This document shows, piece by piece, positions 7,407 to 15,584 of a DNA stretch of 64,000 nt. The notes under the pieces are model-generated. The model saw only the letters and a program-made list of their open reading frames with translations, was not told the DNA's origin and made no database searches. The stretch is from NCBI RefSeq assembly GCF_024734895.1, contig NZ_CP091430.1:3056501-3120500 (forward strand), read 5' to 3'. The DNA comes from Paenibacillus spongiae (GTDB lineage: Bacteria > Bacillota > Bacilli > Paenibacillales > Paenibacillaceae). The position numbers and the translations under genes were made by a program. Position 1 is the stretch's first letter. Every line of letters begins with the position of its first letter.

Positions 7407-8477
7407 ATGGCGCAGATCGAGCTGAAAAATATTAGCAAGAAATTCAAAGACGATGTCGTTATTGAGGATTTGAATTTGACGATCAAGGAAGGATCGTTCA
7501 CGGTTCTCGTCGGTCCGTCCGGCTGCGGCAAGTCAACGACGCTGCGGATGATCGCAGGTCTTGAGAAGCAGAGCGGCGGCGAAATCTGGATTGGCGGCAA
7601 ATGCGTGAACGATACGGCACCCGGTCAGCGGGAAGTAGCCATGGTGTTTCAAAACTACGCCCTGTATCCGACGATGACGGTTCGCGGCAATATCGAGTTC
7701 GGTCTCAAGAATAAGGGGATCCCGAAGAAGGAGCGCCATACGCTCATAAGCGATATCTGCGAGATCGTCGGCCTTACGCCCCATCTGGACAAGAAGCCGC
7801 AGAACCTCTCGGGTGGGCAGCGGCAGCGGGTTGCTCTTGCCCGCGCCATGGTGAAGAAGCCCGAGGTGTTTATTCTGGACGAACCGTTATCCAATTTGGA
7901 TGCAAAGCTGCGGAATCAGATGCGGACAGAACTGATTCAGCTTCATAAGCGGCTGGGCACCACATTCGTCTATGTGACGCACGATCAAGTGGAAGCGATG
8001 TCGATGGGCGATGAGATCGTCGTCATGGACAAAGGCGTTATCCAGCAAGCGGACTCCCCGCTTAAGCTCTATCACGATCCGGTGAATTTATTCACCGCCC
8101 AGTTTATCGGCACTCCGGCGATGAATGTGATGAATATCCAGGATGCTGACGGGCTGGACATCGAATCCTCCATTCCAGTCCGTTATGTCGGTTTCCGGCC
8201 AGAGCAAGTGATGATCGGATCCAATAAGCACTCGGACGGATATATCCTGGAGGGCGAGATTATTACCCGCGAAAGCTTGGGCGCGGAGAATATCTATCAA
8301 ATTCAAGCTCGCGGCGGCATGTTCTTCGTGAAAAACTTCCTGGAGCCGATCGTGAAGGCCTCACGGGTGAGCGTCGTAATTCCTTATGAGCATCTCTATT
8401 ATTTTCGGGCGGACGGGGAACGGATTCGCGAGGTCTTTGTACGTCCGCAGCAGCTCGTGAGCGCCGGAGGTTTGTAA
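7407..8477 (+). CDS. ugpC: UgpC/MsmX-type ABC transporter ATPase
   Basis: 356 aa, ATG behind ACAGGAGGGAATTGCA. Walker A GPSGCGKST is at residues 36-44, the signature LSGGQRQR near 134-141, Walker B VFILDEPLSNLD near 154-165, and the switch VTHDQ near 190. A C-terminal TOBE/MalK-like regulatory domain follows (VRYVGFRPEQVMIG and the later beta strands). This is the length and layout of the CUT1-family ATPase that energises sugar and glycerol-phosphate importers at the inner face of the membrane. The downstream permease gene starts 2 nt after this stop. In Firmicutes such ATPases often serve several importers, so it may also power the orphan binding protein at 1483-2874. Confidence 0.9.
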   Translation: MAQIELKNISKKFKDDVVIEDLNLTIKEGSFTVLVGPSGCGKSTTLRMIAGLEKQSGGEIWIGGKCVNDTAPGQREVAMVFQNYALYPTMTVRGNIEFGLKNKGIPKKERHTLISDICEIVGLTPHLDKKPQNLSGGQRQRVALARAMVKKPEVFILDEPLSNLDAKLRNQMRTELIQLHKRLGTTFVYVTHDQVEAMSMGDEIVVMDKGVIQQADSPLKLYHDPVNLFTAQFIGTPAMNVMNIQDADGLDIESSIPVRYVGFRPEQVMIGSNKHSDGYILEGEIITRESLGAENIYQIQARGGMFFVKNFLEPIVKASRVSVVIPYEHLYYFRADGERIREVFVRPQQLVSAGGL

Positions 8478-8478
8478 A

Positions 8479-9351
8479 ATGACTGTTTGGGAAAAGCTGC
8501 GGCCGTACAGCATGGTCGCGCCGTCGATCATTATTTTCTCCTTATTTTTTATTTATCCGATCTTCTACATGATCTATTTGAGCATGTTCGACTGGAATTT
8601 CGTCAGCCCGACCAAGACCTTCGTTGGACTGCAAAATTTCAAGGACCTTCTGCTGGACGCCGACTTCCGGAAGGTGATGTCCAATACCACGATTTATACG
8701 CTGCTGACGGTTACGTTAACGACGGGTTTGGCTCTGCTGCTCGCCCTTTGGCTGAACAGGAAAGGAGTATTCCATGCATTCGTGCAAGGGGCGATCTTCA
8801 GTCCGCATATTATCTCCCTGGTCTCGATCTCGCTGCTGTGGAGCTGGCTGATGGATCCGGAATACGGTCTATTGAACTGGGTAATCGGGCTGGTAGGCTT
8901 CGGCAAGCTGCAATGGCTGTCCCATCCGAGCACGTCGCTAGTTTCGCTCGTGATTGTGGCCGTATGGAAGGGGCTCGGATATAACACGCTTGTCTTCATA
9001 GCCGGCTTGCAGAGCATTCCGAAAGATATCTATGAAGCGGCCGCGCTAGATGAATCGAAGCCGTGGACCACCTTCATGAAGCTTATGCTGCCGATGCTGT
9101 CCCCGACGATTTTCTTTCTGGTCATTATCAATATGATCGGCTCCTTCCAAGTGTTCGAGACGATTGCAATCATGACGCAGGGCGGCCCGATCAACTCGAC
9201 GAATACGCTTGTCTATTATATCTACGAATATGGCTTCCGTTTCTTCAAAATCGGTTACGCATCCGCGGCGGGAGTCATTCTGCTGTGCATCGTCGGCGTA
9301 TTAACCATCATCTATTTCAAGCTTCTGTCGAAGCGCGTCCATTATCGGTAG
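8479..9351 (+). CDS. ugpA: UgpA-type permease subunit of the glycerol-phosphate/glycerophosphodiester importer
   Basis: 290 aa, ATG at 8479. Its Shine-Dalgarno GGAGG lies inside the last codons of ugpC, so translation is coupled. About six hydrophobic helices are evident, beginning MVAPSIIIFSLFFIYPIFYMIYLS. The cytoplasmic EAA loop EAAALDESKPWTTFMKLMLPML (near residues 195-216) is the contact site for the ATPase. Sequence style matches MalF/UgpA permeases of the CUT1 family. It pairs with the next gene to form the membrane channel. Confidence 0.9.
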   Translation: MTVWEKLRPYSMVAPSIIIFSLFFIYPIFYMIYLSMFDWNFVSPTKTFVGLQNFKDLLLDADFRKVMSNTTIYTLLTVTLTTGLALLLALWLNRKGVFHAFVQGAIFSPHIISLVSISLLWSWLMDPEYGLLNWVIGLVGFGKLQWLSHPSTSLVSLVIVAVWKGLGYNTLVFIAGLQSIPKDIYEAAALDESKPWTTFMKLMLPMLSPTIFFLVIINMIGSFQVFETIAIMTQGGPINSTNTLVYYIYEYGFRFFKIGYASAAGVILLCIVGVLTIIYFKLLSKRVHYR

Positions 9352-9366
9352 GAAGGGGGACCACTC

Positions 9367-10287
9367 ATGAAAACAGTAAACGAAACCGCCGGCGTCACCG
9401 CAAATCGAGCAATTATCGGAGGATCAACGGCCGGTATACATCATAAGCGGGCGGTATGGAAGTCGGCGGCAGCTTATCTGCTTCGTGCTGCCAATATCCT
9501 CTCCTTGCTCGTCTTGGTACTCATCTTTGCCCTGCCTTTCGTCTGGATGATATCGACCTCGCTGAAAACGATGCCGGAAACGATGATATTCCCGCCTGAG
9601 TGGATTCCGAGCAATCCCGTATGGCAGAACTACATCGATGCTTGGAATACAGGTCCGTTCATGAAATACTTCACGAACAGCGTCATCATAGCGGTCGGAA
9701 TTCTCATTCTGCAGATGGCAACGATTATACCGGCGGCCTATGCCTTCGCGCGCTATCAATTCGCAGGATCTAAGCTTCTGTTCGGGATTGTCATGGTCAC
9801 CTTAATGATCCCTGCACAGCTCATATTTCTGCCCGTCTATCTGGAGCTAAGCGCCTGGAAGCTTCTCAATACCCATCTGGGCCTCATACTTCCGTTCGCC
9901 TCAAGCGCCTTCGGAATCTTCCTTCTCAGGCAGGCGTTCATGCAGATTTCCGAGGAACTGGTTGAAGCGGCGAGGCTGGATCATGCCAAGGAATGGAAAA
10001 TTATCGCGAAAGTAATGGTCCCGCTTGTGAAGCCGGTATTGGTTACCTTCACGCTGTTCAGCTTCATTGCCCATTGGAACGATTATTTCTGGCCGCTCGT
10101 AATGACGACGAACGAGACGGCGCGTACGCTGCCGCTGGGCATTGCGAAGATCAGGGAAGTCGAGGGCGTTGCCACATGGAACATTCTCATGGCCGGCAAT
10201 CTCATCCTGGTCGCCCCGATTCTCGTCGTGTTCTTCTTCTCGCAGCGGCAAATTATTCGCGCTTTCGTATACAACGGCGTCAAATAA
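9367..10287 (+). CDS. ugpE: UgpE-type permease subunit of the glycerol-phosphate/glycerophosphodiester importer
   Basis: 306 aa, ATG at 9367 behind GAAGGGGG, 15 nt after the ugpA stop. The N-terminal ~30 residues are polar and longer than usual for MalG/UgpE proteins. Six hydrophobic segments follow (ILSLLVLVLIFALPFVWMIS, then FMKYFTNSVIIAVGILIL and others). The EAA loop is EAARLDHAKEWKIIAKVMVPLV near residues 200-221. WNDYFWPLVMT near the C-terminus is typical of the family. It completes the heterodimeric permease with UgpA. Confidence 0.9.
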   Translation: MKTVNETAGVTANRAIIGGSTAGIHHKRAVWKSAAAYLLRAANILSLLVLVLIFALPFVWMISTSLKTMPETMIFPPEWIPSNPVWQNYIDAWNTGPFMKYFTNSVIIAVGILILQMATIIPAAYAFARYQFAGSKLLFGIVMVTLMIPAQLIFLPVYLELSAWKLLNTHLGLILPFASSAFGIFLLRQAFMQISEELVEAARLDHAKEWKIIAKVMVPLVKPVLVTFTLFSFIAHWNDYFWPLVMTTNETARTLPLGIAKIREVEGVATWNILMAGNLILVAPILVVFFFSQRQIIRAFVYNGVK

Positions 10288-10308
10288 TAGTCGAAAGGAT
10301 GATATGGA

Positions 10309-11049
10309 ATGACGACAATCGTTGCGCACCGGGGATGGTCGGGAGCTGCGCCGGAGAACACGCTAGCCGCATTCAAGCTGGCTCTATCGGATGCAGATAT
10401 TGCTTGCATCGAATTAGATGTACACTTATCCAAAGACGGCGTTCCTGTCGTGATTCATGACCATACGCTGGACCGCACGACGAACGGAACGGGCTTCGTT
10501 CAATCCTTGACTTATGAAGAGCTGCGCAGCTTGGATGCTGGCAGCTGGTATGCGCCGCAATATCACGATGAGAAGCTTCCTACCCTGGAAGAGGTGCTCC
10601 TGCTTACGAAAGGGCGCTGCAGGCTCGCGGTAGAATTGAAGAAGATTGGGAACATGTACGAGGGGATCGAGCAGAAGGTCATCGATCTGATTCTCCGATA
10701 TGAGATGAAGGAGCAAGTCGTGTTATCTTCATTCGATCATGATTCGATGAAGAAAGTAAACGAGATTGATTCATCCTTCATGACCGGTCTTATTTTCCTG
10801 GGTAATCCGACGCTGCTGCTCGAACAGCTTCAATATACGGGAGCAAGAAGCATTTCCATCCATCATGCTTTTATAACCAAGGCATTAATGGATCAGATGA
10901 CCGAACATGGGATCGATGTCGGGGTATGGACGGTGGATGACACGGCGATAATGGCTCGAATGATGGACCTCTATCCCGCCGCGCGCATTACGACGAATTA
11001 CCCGGACCGCCTGCTGAATCTGATCCGGGGCGAAGCTGCGCTTAGATAA
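10309..11049 (+). CDS. ugpQ: Glycerophosphodiester phosphodiesterase (GDPD)
   Basis: 246 aa, ATG at 10309 behind GAAAGGATGATATGGA. The GDPD TIM-barrel motifs are complete: VAHRGWSGAAPENT at residues 5-18 (catalytic His-Arg and the Glu-Asn pair), IELDVHLSKDG near 36-46 (metal-binding Glu/Asp), VIHDHTLDRTTNGTG near 49-63 (second catalytic His), then VELK and VGVWTVD toward the C-terminus. It hydrolyses glycerophosphodiesters to glycerol 3-phosphate and an alcohol. No signal peptide is present, so it acts in the cytoplasm on imported substrate, and its product would feed GlpP activation. It closes the operon before a terminator. glpQ would be an equally valid name. Confidence 0.9.
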   Translation: MTTIVAHRGWSGAAPENTLAAFKLALSDADIACIELDVHLSKDGVPVVIHDHTLDRTTNGTGFVQSLTYEELRSLDAGSWYAPQYHDEKLPTLEEVLLLTKGRCRLAVELKKIGNMYEGIEQKVIDLILRYEMKEQVVLSSFDHDSMKKVNEIDSSFMTGLIFLGNPTLLLEQLQYTGARSISIHHAFITKALMDQMTEHGIDVGVWTVDDTAIMARMMDLYPAARITTNYPDRLLNLIRGEAALR

Positions 11050-11079
11050 TCGGATGGAAACGCCAGCATGGATCACCAG

Positions 11080-11101
11080 CCGCGCATTGCGCGGTTTTTT
11101 G
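11080..11101 (+). terminator. Intrinsic terminator of the ugp-like operon
   Basis: CCGCGC (11080-11085) and GCGCGG (11089-11094) form a tight hairpin with a 3-nt loop, followed by TTTTTTG. It lies 31 nt after the GDPD stop. Confidence 0.85.
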
Positions 11102-11308
11102 CTGTTAACTTCTCTATTCAGAGACGACCAATCGCTTTCCTTCGTAACATTCGTTCCTGCGCTCAGGGTTGCGTTTTACATGTTTACCCCTATTATGCAG
11201 CTTATTGAGTCGAGCCGCATGAGATTGCGCAATAGGTACAAGTGTGCTTAAATAGGTGCCATATCGATTGCGATAAAGCAGGAATCGGACTTATTAAGGA
11301 GGACTACG

Positions 11309-12397
11309 ATGCAAGTACATACTCGCTTATGTGATGTGTTGGGGATATCCGCACCTGTCATACAGGCCGGGATGGCGGGCAATATTACTTCGCCTTCATT
11401 AGTTGCCGCCGTATCGGAAGCGGGCGGATTGGGGACTCTGGGAGCGGCCTATATGGGCAAAGACGCACTCCGGCGGGCAATCCGGGAGATCAAGACACTG
11501 ACACGGCGTCCTTTCAGCGTTAATCTGCTCCTATACAACCCGCCTGAGAAGCCGTTTGCAGCGGACCCGGCTTTAATCGAATGGGTCAATCTGATGCGAT
11601 CCGAGGTTGGACTTACGACATGGGATGGCCGTATTCCAACGGATGAAGAGTCGCTTGACGAATGTTTCGACGTCCTTATCGATGAGCAGGTGCCGGTGTT
11701 CAGCGTCGCGTTCTCCTTGCCCGGCAAATATGGAGCCGCCGCAAAATCGGCGGGGATGAAGCTGATCGGGATGGCAACCACCCTGGATGAGACCCTTGCA
11801 TTAGAATTGGAAGGCGTCGATGCCATCGTTGCTCAAGGGGGTGAAGCGGGCGGACATCGTGGAACGTTCGCAATCAAACCCGGCAGCGATGGGGAGGTTA
11901 TCGGCACGCTTCCTCTCGTATCGCTGCTATGCGAAGCGATGCCGCATATTCCGATTATCGCAGCGGGAGGCATCATGAATGGGCGAGGAATGGCAGCCGC
12001 GCTGCTGCTTGGTGCAGACGGCGTACAGTTGGGCACGCGATTCCTTGCCTGTACCGAAAGCTTGGCTCATCCGGTATATAAGAGCAGCTTATTGAACGCC
12101 AAGGAAACCGATCTCACCCTTACGCGCGCATTCTCGGGCCGCCCAGCCCGGGGGATTGCCAATCGAATGACGCAATCATTCGAGGAGCGGAGGCTGGACC
12201 CGCTGCCATACCCGCTGCACAATCAACTAACGCGCGAGATTCGCGCCGCGGCGGGCAAATTGTCGGCACCCGGCCACATGTCCCTCTGGGCGGGGCAAGG
12301 GGCGGCACAGTTAAACCGGGATGACGAATCCGCCGGCGATATTGTGCGCAATATCGTCCGTGAAGCCAAACAGCATTTGTCCGGTGAGAGATTTTGA
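11309..12397 (+). CDS. Nitronate monooxygenase-like FMN enzyme (2-nitropropane dioxygenase family)
   Basis: 362 aa, ATG behind TAAGGAGGACTACG. The FMN-binding TIM-barrel pattern of the family is clear. It opens with ISAPVIQAGMAGNITSPSLVAAVSEAGGLGTLG (residues ~12-45), followed by FSVNLLLY, the AQGGEAGGHRG loop near residues 175-185 that bears the His seen in nitronate monooxygenases, IPIIAAGGIMNGRG near 212-225, and GADGVQLGTRFLA near 232-244. It likely oxidises alkyl nitronates such as propionate 3-nitronate, or acts on a related substrate, in the cytoplasm. It stands alone between terminators. Enoyl-reductase FabK is in the same superfamily, so the substrate is not certain. Confidence 0.85.
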   Translation: MQVHTRLCDVLGISAPVIQAGMAGNITSPSLVAAVSEAGGLGTLGAAYMGKDALRRAIREIKTLTRRPFSVNLLLYNPPEKPFAADPALIEWVNLMRSEVGLTTWDGRIPTDEESLDECFDVLIDEQVPVFSVAFSLPGKYGAAAKSAGMKLIGMATTLDETLALELEGVDAIVAQGGEAGGHRGTFAIKPGSDGEVIGTLPLVSLLCEAMPHIPIIAAGGIMNGRGMAAALLLGADGVQLGTRFLACTESLAHPVYKSSLLNAKETDLTLTRAFSGRPARGIANRMTQSFEERRLDPLPYPLHNQLTREIRAAAGKLSAPGHMSLWAGQGAAQLNRDDESAGDIVRNIVREAKQHLSGERF

Positions 12398-12471
12398 GCG
12401 AAGCTTGTCCAGTGTGGAACAGAGTGGAGGCAGTGAATGAATGGCTACGTACAGAGGGAATGAGATAGAAT

Positions 12472-12528
12472 TCCGCAAAAACAAAAAGAATGCTAACCTA
12501 ATGGGTTTCGCATTCCTTTTTGTTTGCG
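12472..12528. terminator. Bidirectional terminator hairpin at convergent gene ends
   Basis: AACAAAAAGAATGC (12480-12493) pairs with GCATTCCTTTTTGTT (12510-12524) and CGCAA with TTGCG outside. It carries T/A runs on both strands. It lies between the nitronate monooxygenase-like gene and the minus-strand 733-aa gene and overlaps that gene's last codons. Confidence 0.65.
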
Positions 12529-14699
12529 GGTTGATCTTTCAGCATAGCCGTTTCATCCGTTATTAGCGGCCGCCAGGAGCTTAACATCGGCTCGGCCGGG
12601 ACAATCTCGATTCTCGTGTGCGTTGCAATGGGAACGCACTTCCTGCAACGAGTTTCGATACCCGGTTGCAACAGATGAATGCAGGTGAACAGCTCAACCC
12701 CCTTGGCGTCAATCGCACTTACGCACAATTCGCAGTCGAGGCTCTGCCCCATTTCGGTTTCGATCCACAGACGACGACCGGTAAGCTTATAGGAAAGCGA
12801 TCCTTGGAGGGTAGCGATGTTACCTTCACCTTCTTCCAGTATATTGCCGCAAAGGCACCACTGGTAGTCAACCGGGAAGGCCATCAGTTTGGGCCAGGCT
12901 TCGAACTCGCCGCACCATCGAACTGGACTGGAACTGCAGGAAGAACAGTCGGGTCTAATGAATTCGGTTACTTGACCCCGTTCACACACCGACCAACGGT
13001 CCAGAATATCGAGCTGGGGAACCGGCGTATCGTAGGTTATCCAATCCAGTTGCAGCTCGCCTCCCGTGAGAATAGAACGCCAAGCTCGCACTTTTGCGTA
13101 GCGGCCTTTCGTGGTGCGGATGCCGAACACGACCTCTTCGTGTTCAAGGAATGGGAAGAATGGAGGCAGGACAACCGGAATGAGCTGCAGCGGAATGTCG
13201 CGTCCTGAGAGCGGGAGCCTCGAAATCTGCACCGGCGTTAATGCGTCGAACGAGGTCCCGGTAATAGTCAAGCCCGTCGGACCGTTCGTTGAGAGTCCCA
13301 TGGAGGGATTCCAAATCAGGTCGGTTTCAGGGGAAACGTTACTGCGGATCGTTCCGGAATCGAGATCGACAGTAAAACCGGTGAGCGAGGAGTACGACCC
13401 TTGATTTTTCACAGGAACAGAACTCGATCGGATGATGGAGCAGTGAAGCTCCAGATCATCGAGAATCACCGAGTTGAGAGTTATCCCGCCTCCGATCGGT
13501 CCGAGCGGAATTGCCGGCAAGTTATACGGAGCGCTGATCACGCCGGCAATCAGATGATTCGCGATGCCTTCGCCCAGCGTTTCTAAGATGGACAGAACTA
13601 TCGCCGCTACGATCGCGCCGATGATTCCTCCGAACAAGTCACCGAGTCCCAAGGACACCAGCCACACCCACCATTCGATGTCGATATCGGTATCGACAGA
13701 AGGAGTCGAAGCGGTAATGGTGATGGAGCCATTGCCTAGAGCGATATCTACAAAGAAAGTAATGTTTGATACCGCCGACCAACCCGTACCTGAAGCCATG
13801 ACCTGGCAATCCACGCGAACGCGGTTCCCTTCTACTCGCGCCTCCAGCTTGGTGAGCGTTCCCCGGCCACCCGGCGCGGGTATATGCCGGTTCAGACGGA
13901 ACGGGGTATCGAAGTCAGTCACTGGCCGATTGAGAGCTTCAGCCACACGCGGCCGCAAAACCTTGGCCAGCAGCCAAAAGTTACTCATCATCACCAGTGA
14001 CTGGCTGCCAGCCGGGATGAAGGAGCTTGTAACGCCGCCGATGTTGCCGCCTGAGTCATTCGCCATGCGAATGCCGAAGGTAATACAGTCGCGATCGATA
14101 GCCGTGGTGTCGTTGACGGTGGTAACCTCGATGCTGAAGATCGTGGTCGGATTCGAATCATCCACGACAGGAATCGGCGGCGTTAGATCGATACGGCGGA
14201 TTGCGGTTTGAAGTTGTTGGACCACCGTGCCCGCCATCATGTTCTGCGTCTGTAGAAGGGTCAGTCCGGCAGTTGCCAGGGCCGGTGCCAAAATGGCTTG
14301 AGAGGCCGCATCGAATTCCAACGTGACGATTGGCGCACCGTTGTTGAAGTCCAACGCAGCAATACGGTTCCCCATTGTGGCGATCATTTCGATGTTGTCG
14401 ACGATGGTGATGATACCGCCCAGCGGCTCAAGCGTTAAAGCGACCGGTGCTGTGATCTGAAGCTGAGAGTCTGCAAAAGGAACGGTCAAACCCATTTGCG
14501 TCGGGGGCCGATCCAGGTCGGCGACAGGAGTGTTAAAGTTCAGGTTGGCCGTCCCTACAATGCCATTCAAATTGATCGGCATTCTCATGGATGACGGGAA
14601 GAGACCGCCGGCAAGGAAGGCTGTTTCGAGCTGGTTGTTCAACTCTTCCTCAGAGATTTGGACAAGCATGTCGAAACCAGATGTTCGATCAAGTGCCAT
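12498..14699 (-). CDS. Unrecognised 733-aa protein, possible TULIP-like fold with a Cys-rich C-terminus
   Basis: Second gene of a two-gene minus-strand operon; ATG at 14699, AAAGGGG site, 6 nt after the upstream stop. I do not recognise the family. The N-terminus (SGFDMLVQISEEELNNQLETAFLAGG) recalls the first helix of lipid-binding TULIP/P47-like proteins, which often begin with a strand and an LN-containing helix. Residues ~1-330 are beta-rich. A hydrophobic, Gly-rich stretch at about residues 345-395 (WWVWLVSLGLGDLFGGIIGAIVAAIVLSIL) could insert in a membrane. The last ~160 residues contain paired cysteines (CSSC, WCLCGN, CELC, CRKC) that could bind metal. There is no signal peptide. The TULIP suggestion is weak inference; a phage-like or toxin-associated protein is possible. 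Confidence 0.7.
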   Translation of the reverse strand: MALDRTSGFDMLVQISEEELNNQLETAFLAGGLFPSSMRMPINLNGIVGTANLNFNTPVADLDRPPTQMGLTVPFADSQLQITAPVALTLEPLGGIITIVDNIEMIATMGNRIAALDFNNGAPIVTLEFDAASQAILAPALATAGLTLLQTQNMMAGTVVQQLQTAIRRIDLTPPIPVVDDSNPTTIFSIEVTTVNDTTAIDRDCITFGIRMANDSGGNIGGVTSSFIPAGSQSLVMMSNFWLLAKVLRPRVAEALNRPVTDFDTPFRLNRHIPAPGGRGTLTKLEARVEGNRVRVDCQVMASGTGWSAVSNITFFVDIALGNGSITITASTPSVDTDIDIEWWVWLVSLGLGDLFGGIIGAIVAAIVLSILETLGEGIANHLIAGVISAPYNLPAIPLGPIGGGITLNSVILDDLELHCSIIRSSSVPVKNQGSYSSLTGFTVDLDSGTIRSNVSPETDLIWNPSMGLSTNGPTGLTITGTSFDALTPVQISRLPLSGRDIPLQLIPVVLPPFFPFLEHEEVVFGIRTTKGRYAKVRAWRSILTGGELQLDWITYDTPVPQLDILDRWSVCERGQVTEFIRPDCSSCSSSPVRWCGEFEAWPKLMAFPVDYQWCLCGNILEEGEGNIATLQGSLSYKLTGRRLWIETEMGQSLDCELCVSAIDAKGVELFTCIHLLQPGIETRCRKCVPIATHTRIEIVPAEPMLSSWRPLITDETAMLKDQPANKKECETH

Positions 14700-14705
14700 G
14701 AAGCG

Positions 14706-15251
14706 TTACCCCTTTCCCGTCGGTCCGCAGCCGTAAACCTCGTTACGACCGTCTTTTACCTTTGGAGCATGTCTAATGTCTCCCACTTTGCCCCCAGGAT
14801 ATGCTGAGGCGGATAAGTCTACGATTTTAACCCCTGGGCCAATTAAGCTCACCTCTTCTACCGCACGGCGGGATCGTGAGAGCATTTTTTGCTCCGCGCG
14901 GGACAAGCTCACACCGGCATGAATCAGGCTCTCAACGGGCTTTGCAAAGAAAAAATGTGCATTCGCCGCGTCCTTGGCGAGCCAGTCGATGACCGTCTTG
15001 TTGGCGTCTTTCAGTTTGTCGAGCAAGCTTTCCGGTAAGGCAACCAGCTCGACGTCCCGATTATTCGGTTTTTGGAAGAGGCGGCACCGGTCAGCGTCTG
15101 AGGGGATTTGGAATTCAGTCCCCGGAACGAACCGAATGTTAATCTTTGTTTCGTAGCCCTGTGGCACCTTGGCAACCATCATTTTGTTCCTGTCGCTTGC
15201 GCCTGCGTTGAATGCCGGGTCACTTATGGCAGGATTTACTTCCGTATACAT
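14706..15251 (-). CDS. Unrecognised 181-aa protein, first gene of the two-gene operon
   Basis: The start is taken as the ATG at 15251 because AAGGAGG lies 7 nt upstream; an ATG six bases earlier touches the Shine-Dalgarno, and the open frame to 15293 has no site. The protein is soluble and basic toward its end, without a signal peptide or membrane helix. Visible features are VPQGYETKINIRFVPGTEF, an Asp/Lys-rich helix (LPESLLDKLKDANKTVIDWL), VSLSRAEQKMLSRSRRAVEEV, and a Gly-rich tail (YPGGKVGDIRHAPKVK, YGCGPTGKG). No known domain is recognised. It is co-transcribed with the 733-aa gene, so the two products probably act together. Confidence 0.65.
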   Translation of the reverse strand: MYTEVNPAISDPAFNAGASDRNKMMVAKVPQGYETKINIRFVPGTEFQIPSDADRCRLFQKPNNRDVELVALPESLLDKLKDANKTVIDWLAKDAANAHFFFAKPVESLIHAGVSLSRAEQKMLSRSRRAVEEVSLIGPGVKIVDLSASAYPGGKVGDIRHAPKVKDGRNEVYGCGPTGKG

Positions 15252-15584
15252 GTACATGCCTCCTTGGCTTGGTCTCTTTGCTAGATTGCTCAAGATCCCC
15301 CTTCATTTTTTACAAATCAGATTACCTTTATCCAACATGATAAACATTCGTTTCCATTTCGTCTCGACTCAAGGGACTATCCAAATCACAGATGTACCCT
15401 GGCATAAAATAGTGAATCGTGAATTCATAGACCAATGTTCGGTTTTTTGTCATGCTTAGACGGACCAAAAAAATATATTTAGAAATTTAGCATAATCTGA
15501 GAAACTTTTGAGCCGGATCTTACGTTAAAGAATCAGAATCCGAGCTGTTCAACTGAAAGTAAAAAAAAATGGAGGATGAACCTA
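15252..15584. other. Divergent intergenic region
   Basis: 333 bp of AT-rich sequence separating the unknown minus-strand operon from the plus-strand repeat protein. It must hold promoters for both, but no pair of hexamers is good enough to call. CATAAT near 15491-15496 is the best minus-10 candidate for the plus-strand gene. No RNA structure or gene is seen. Confidence 0.35.

Noticed and set aside
12441-12566. 41-codon open frame with GGAGG and a hydrophobic segment, overlapping the end of the 733-aa gene
   Set aside because: It is antisense to that gene's end and passes through the bidirectional terminator; the hydrophobic part is encoded by the terminator's T-run. Kept only as a note.
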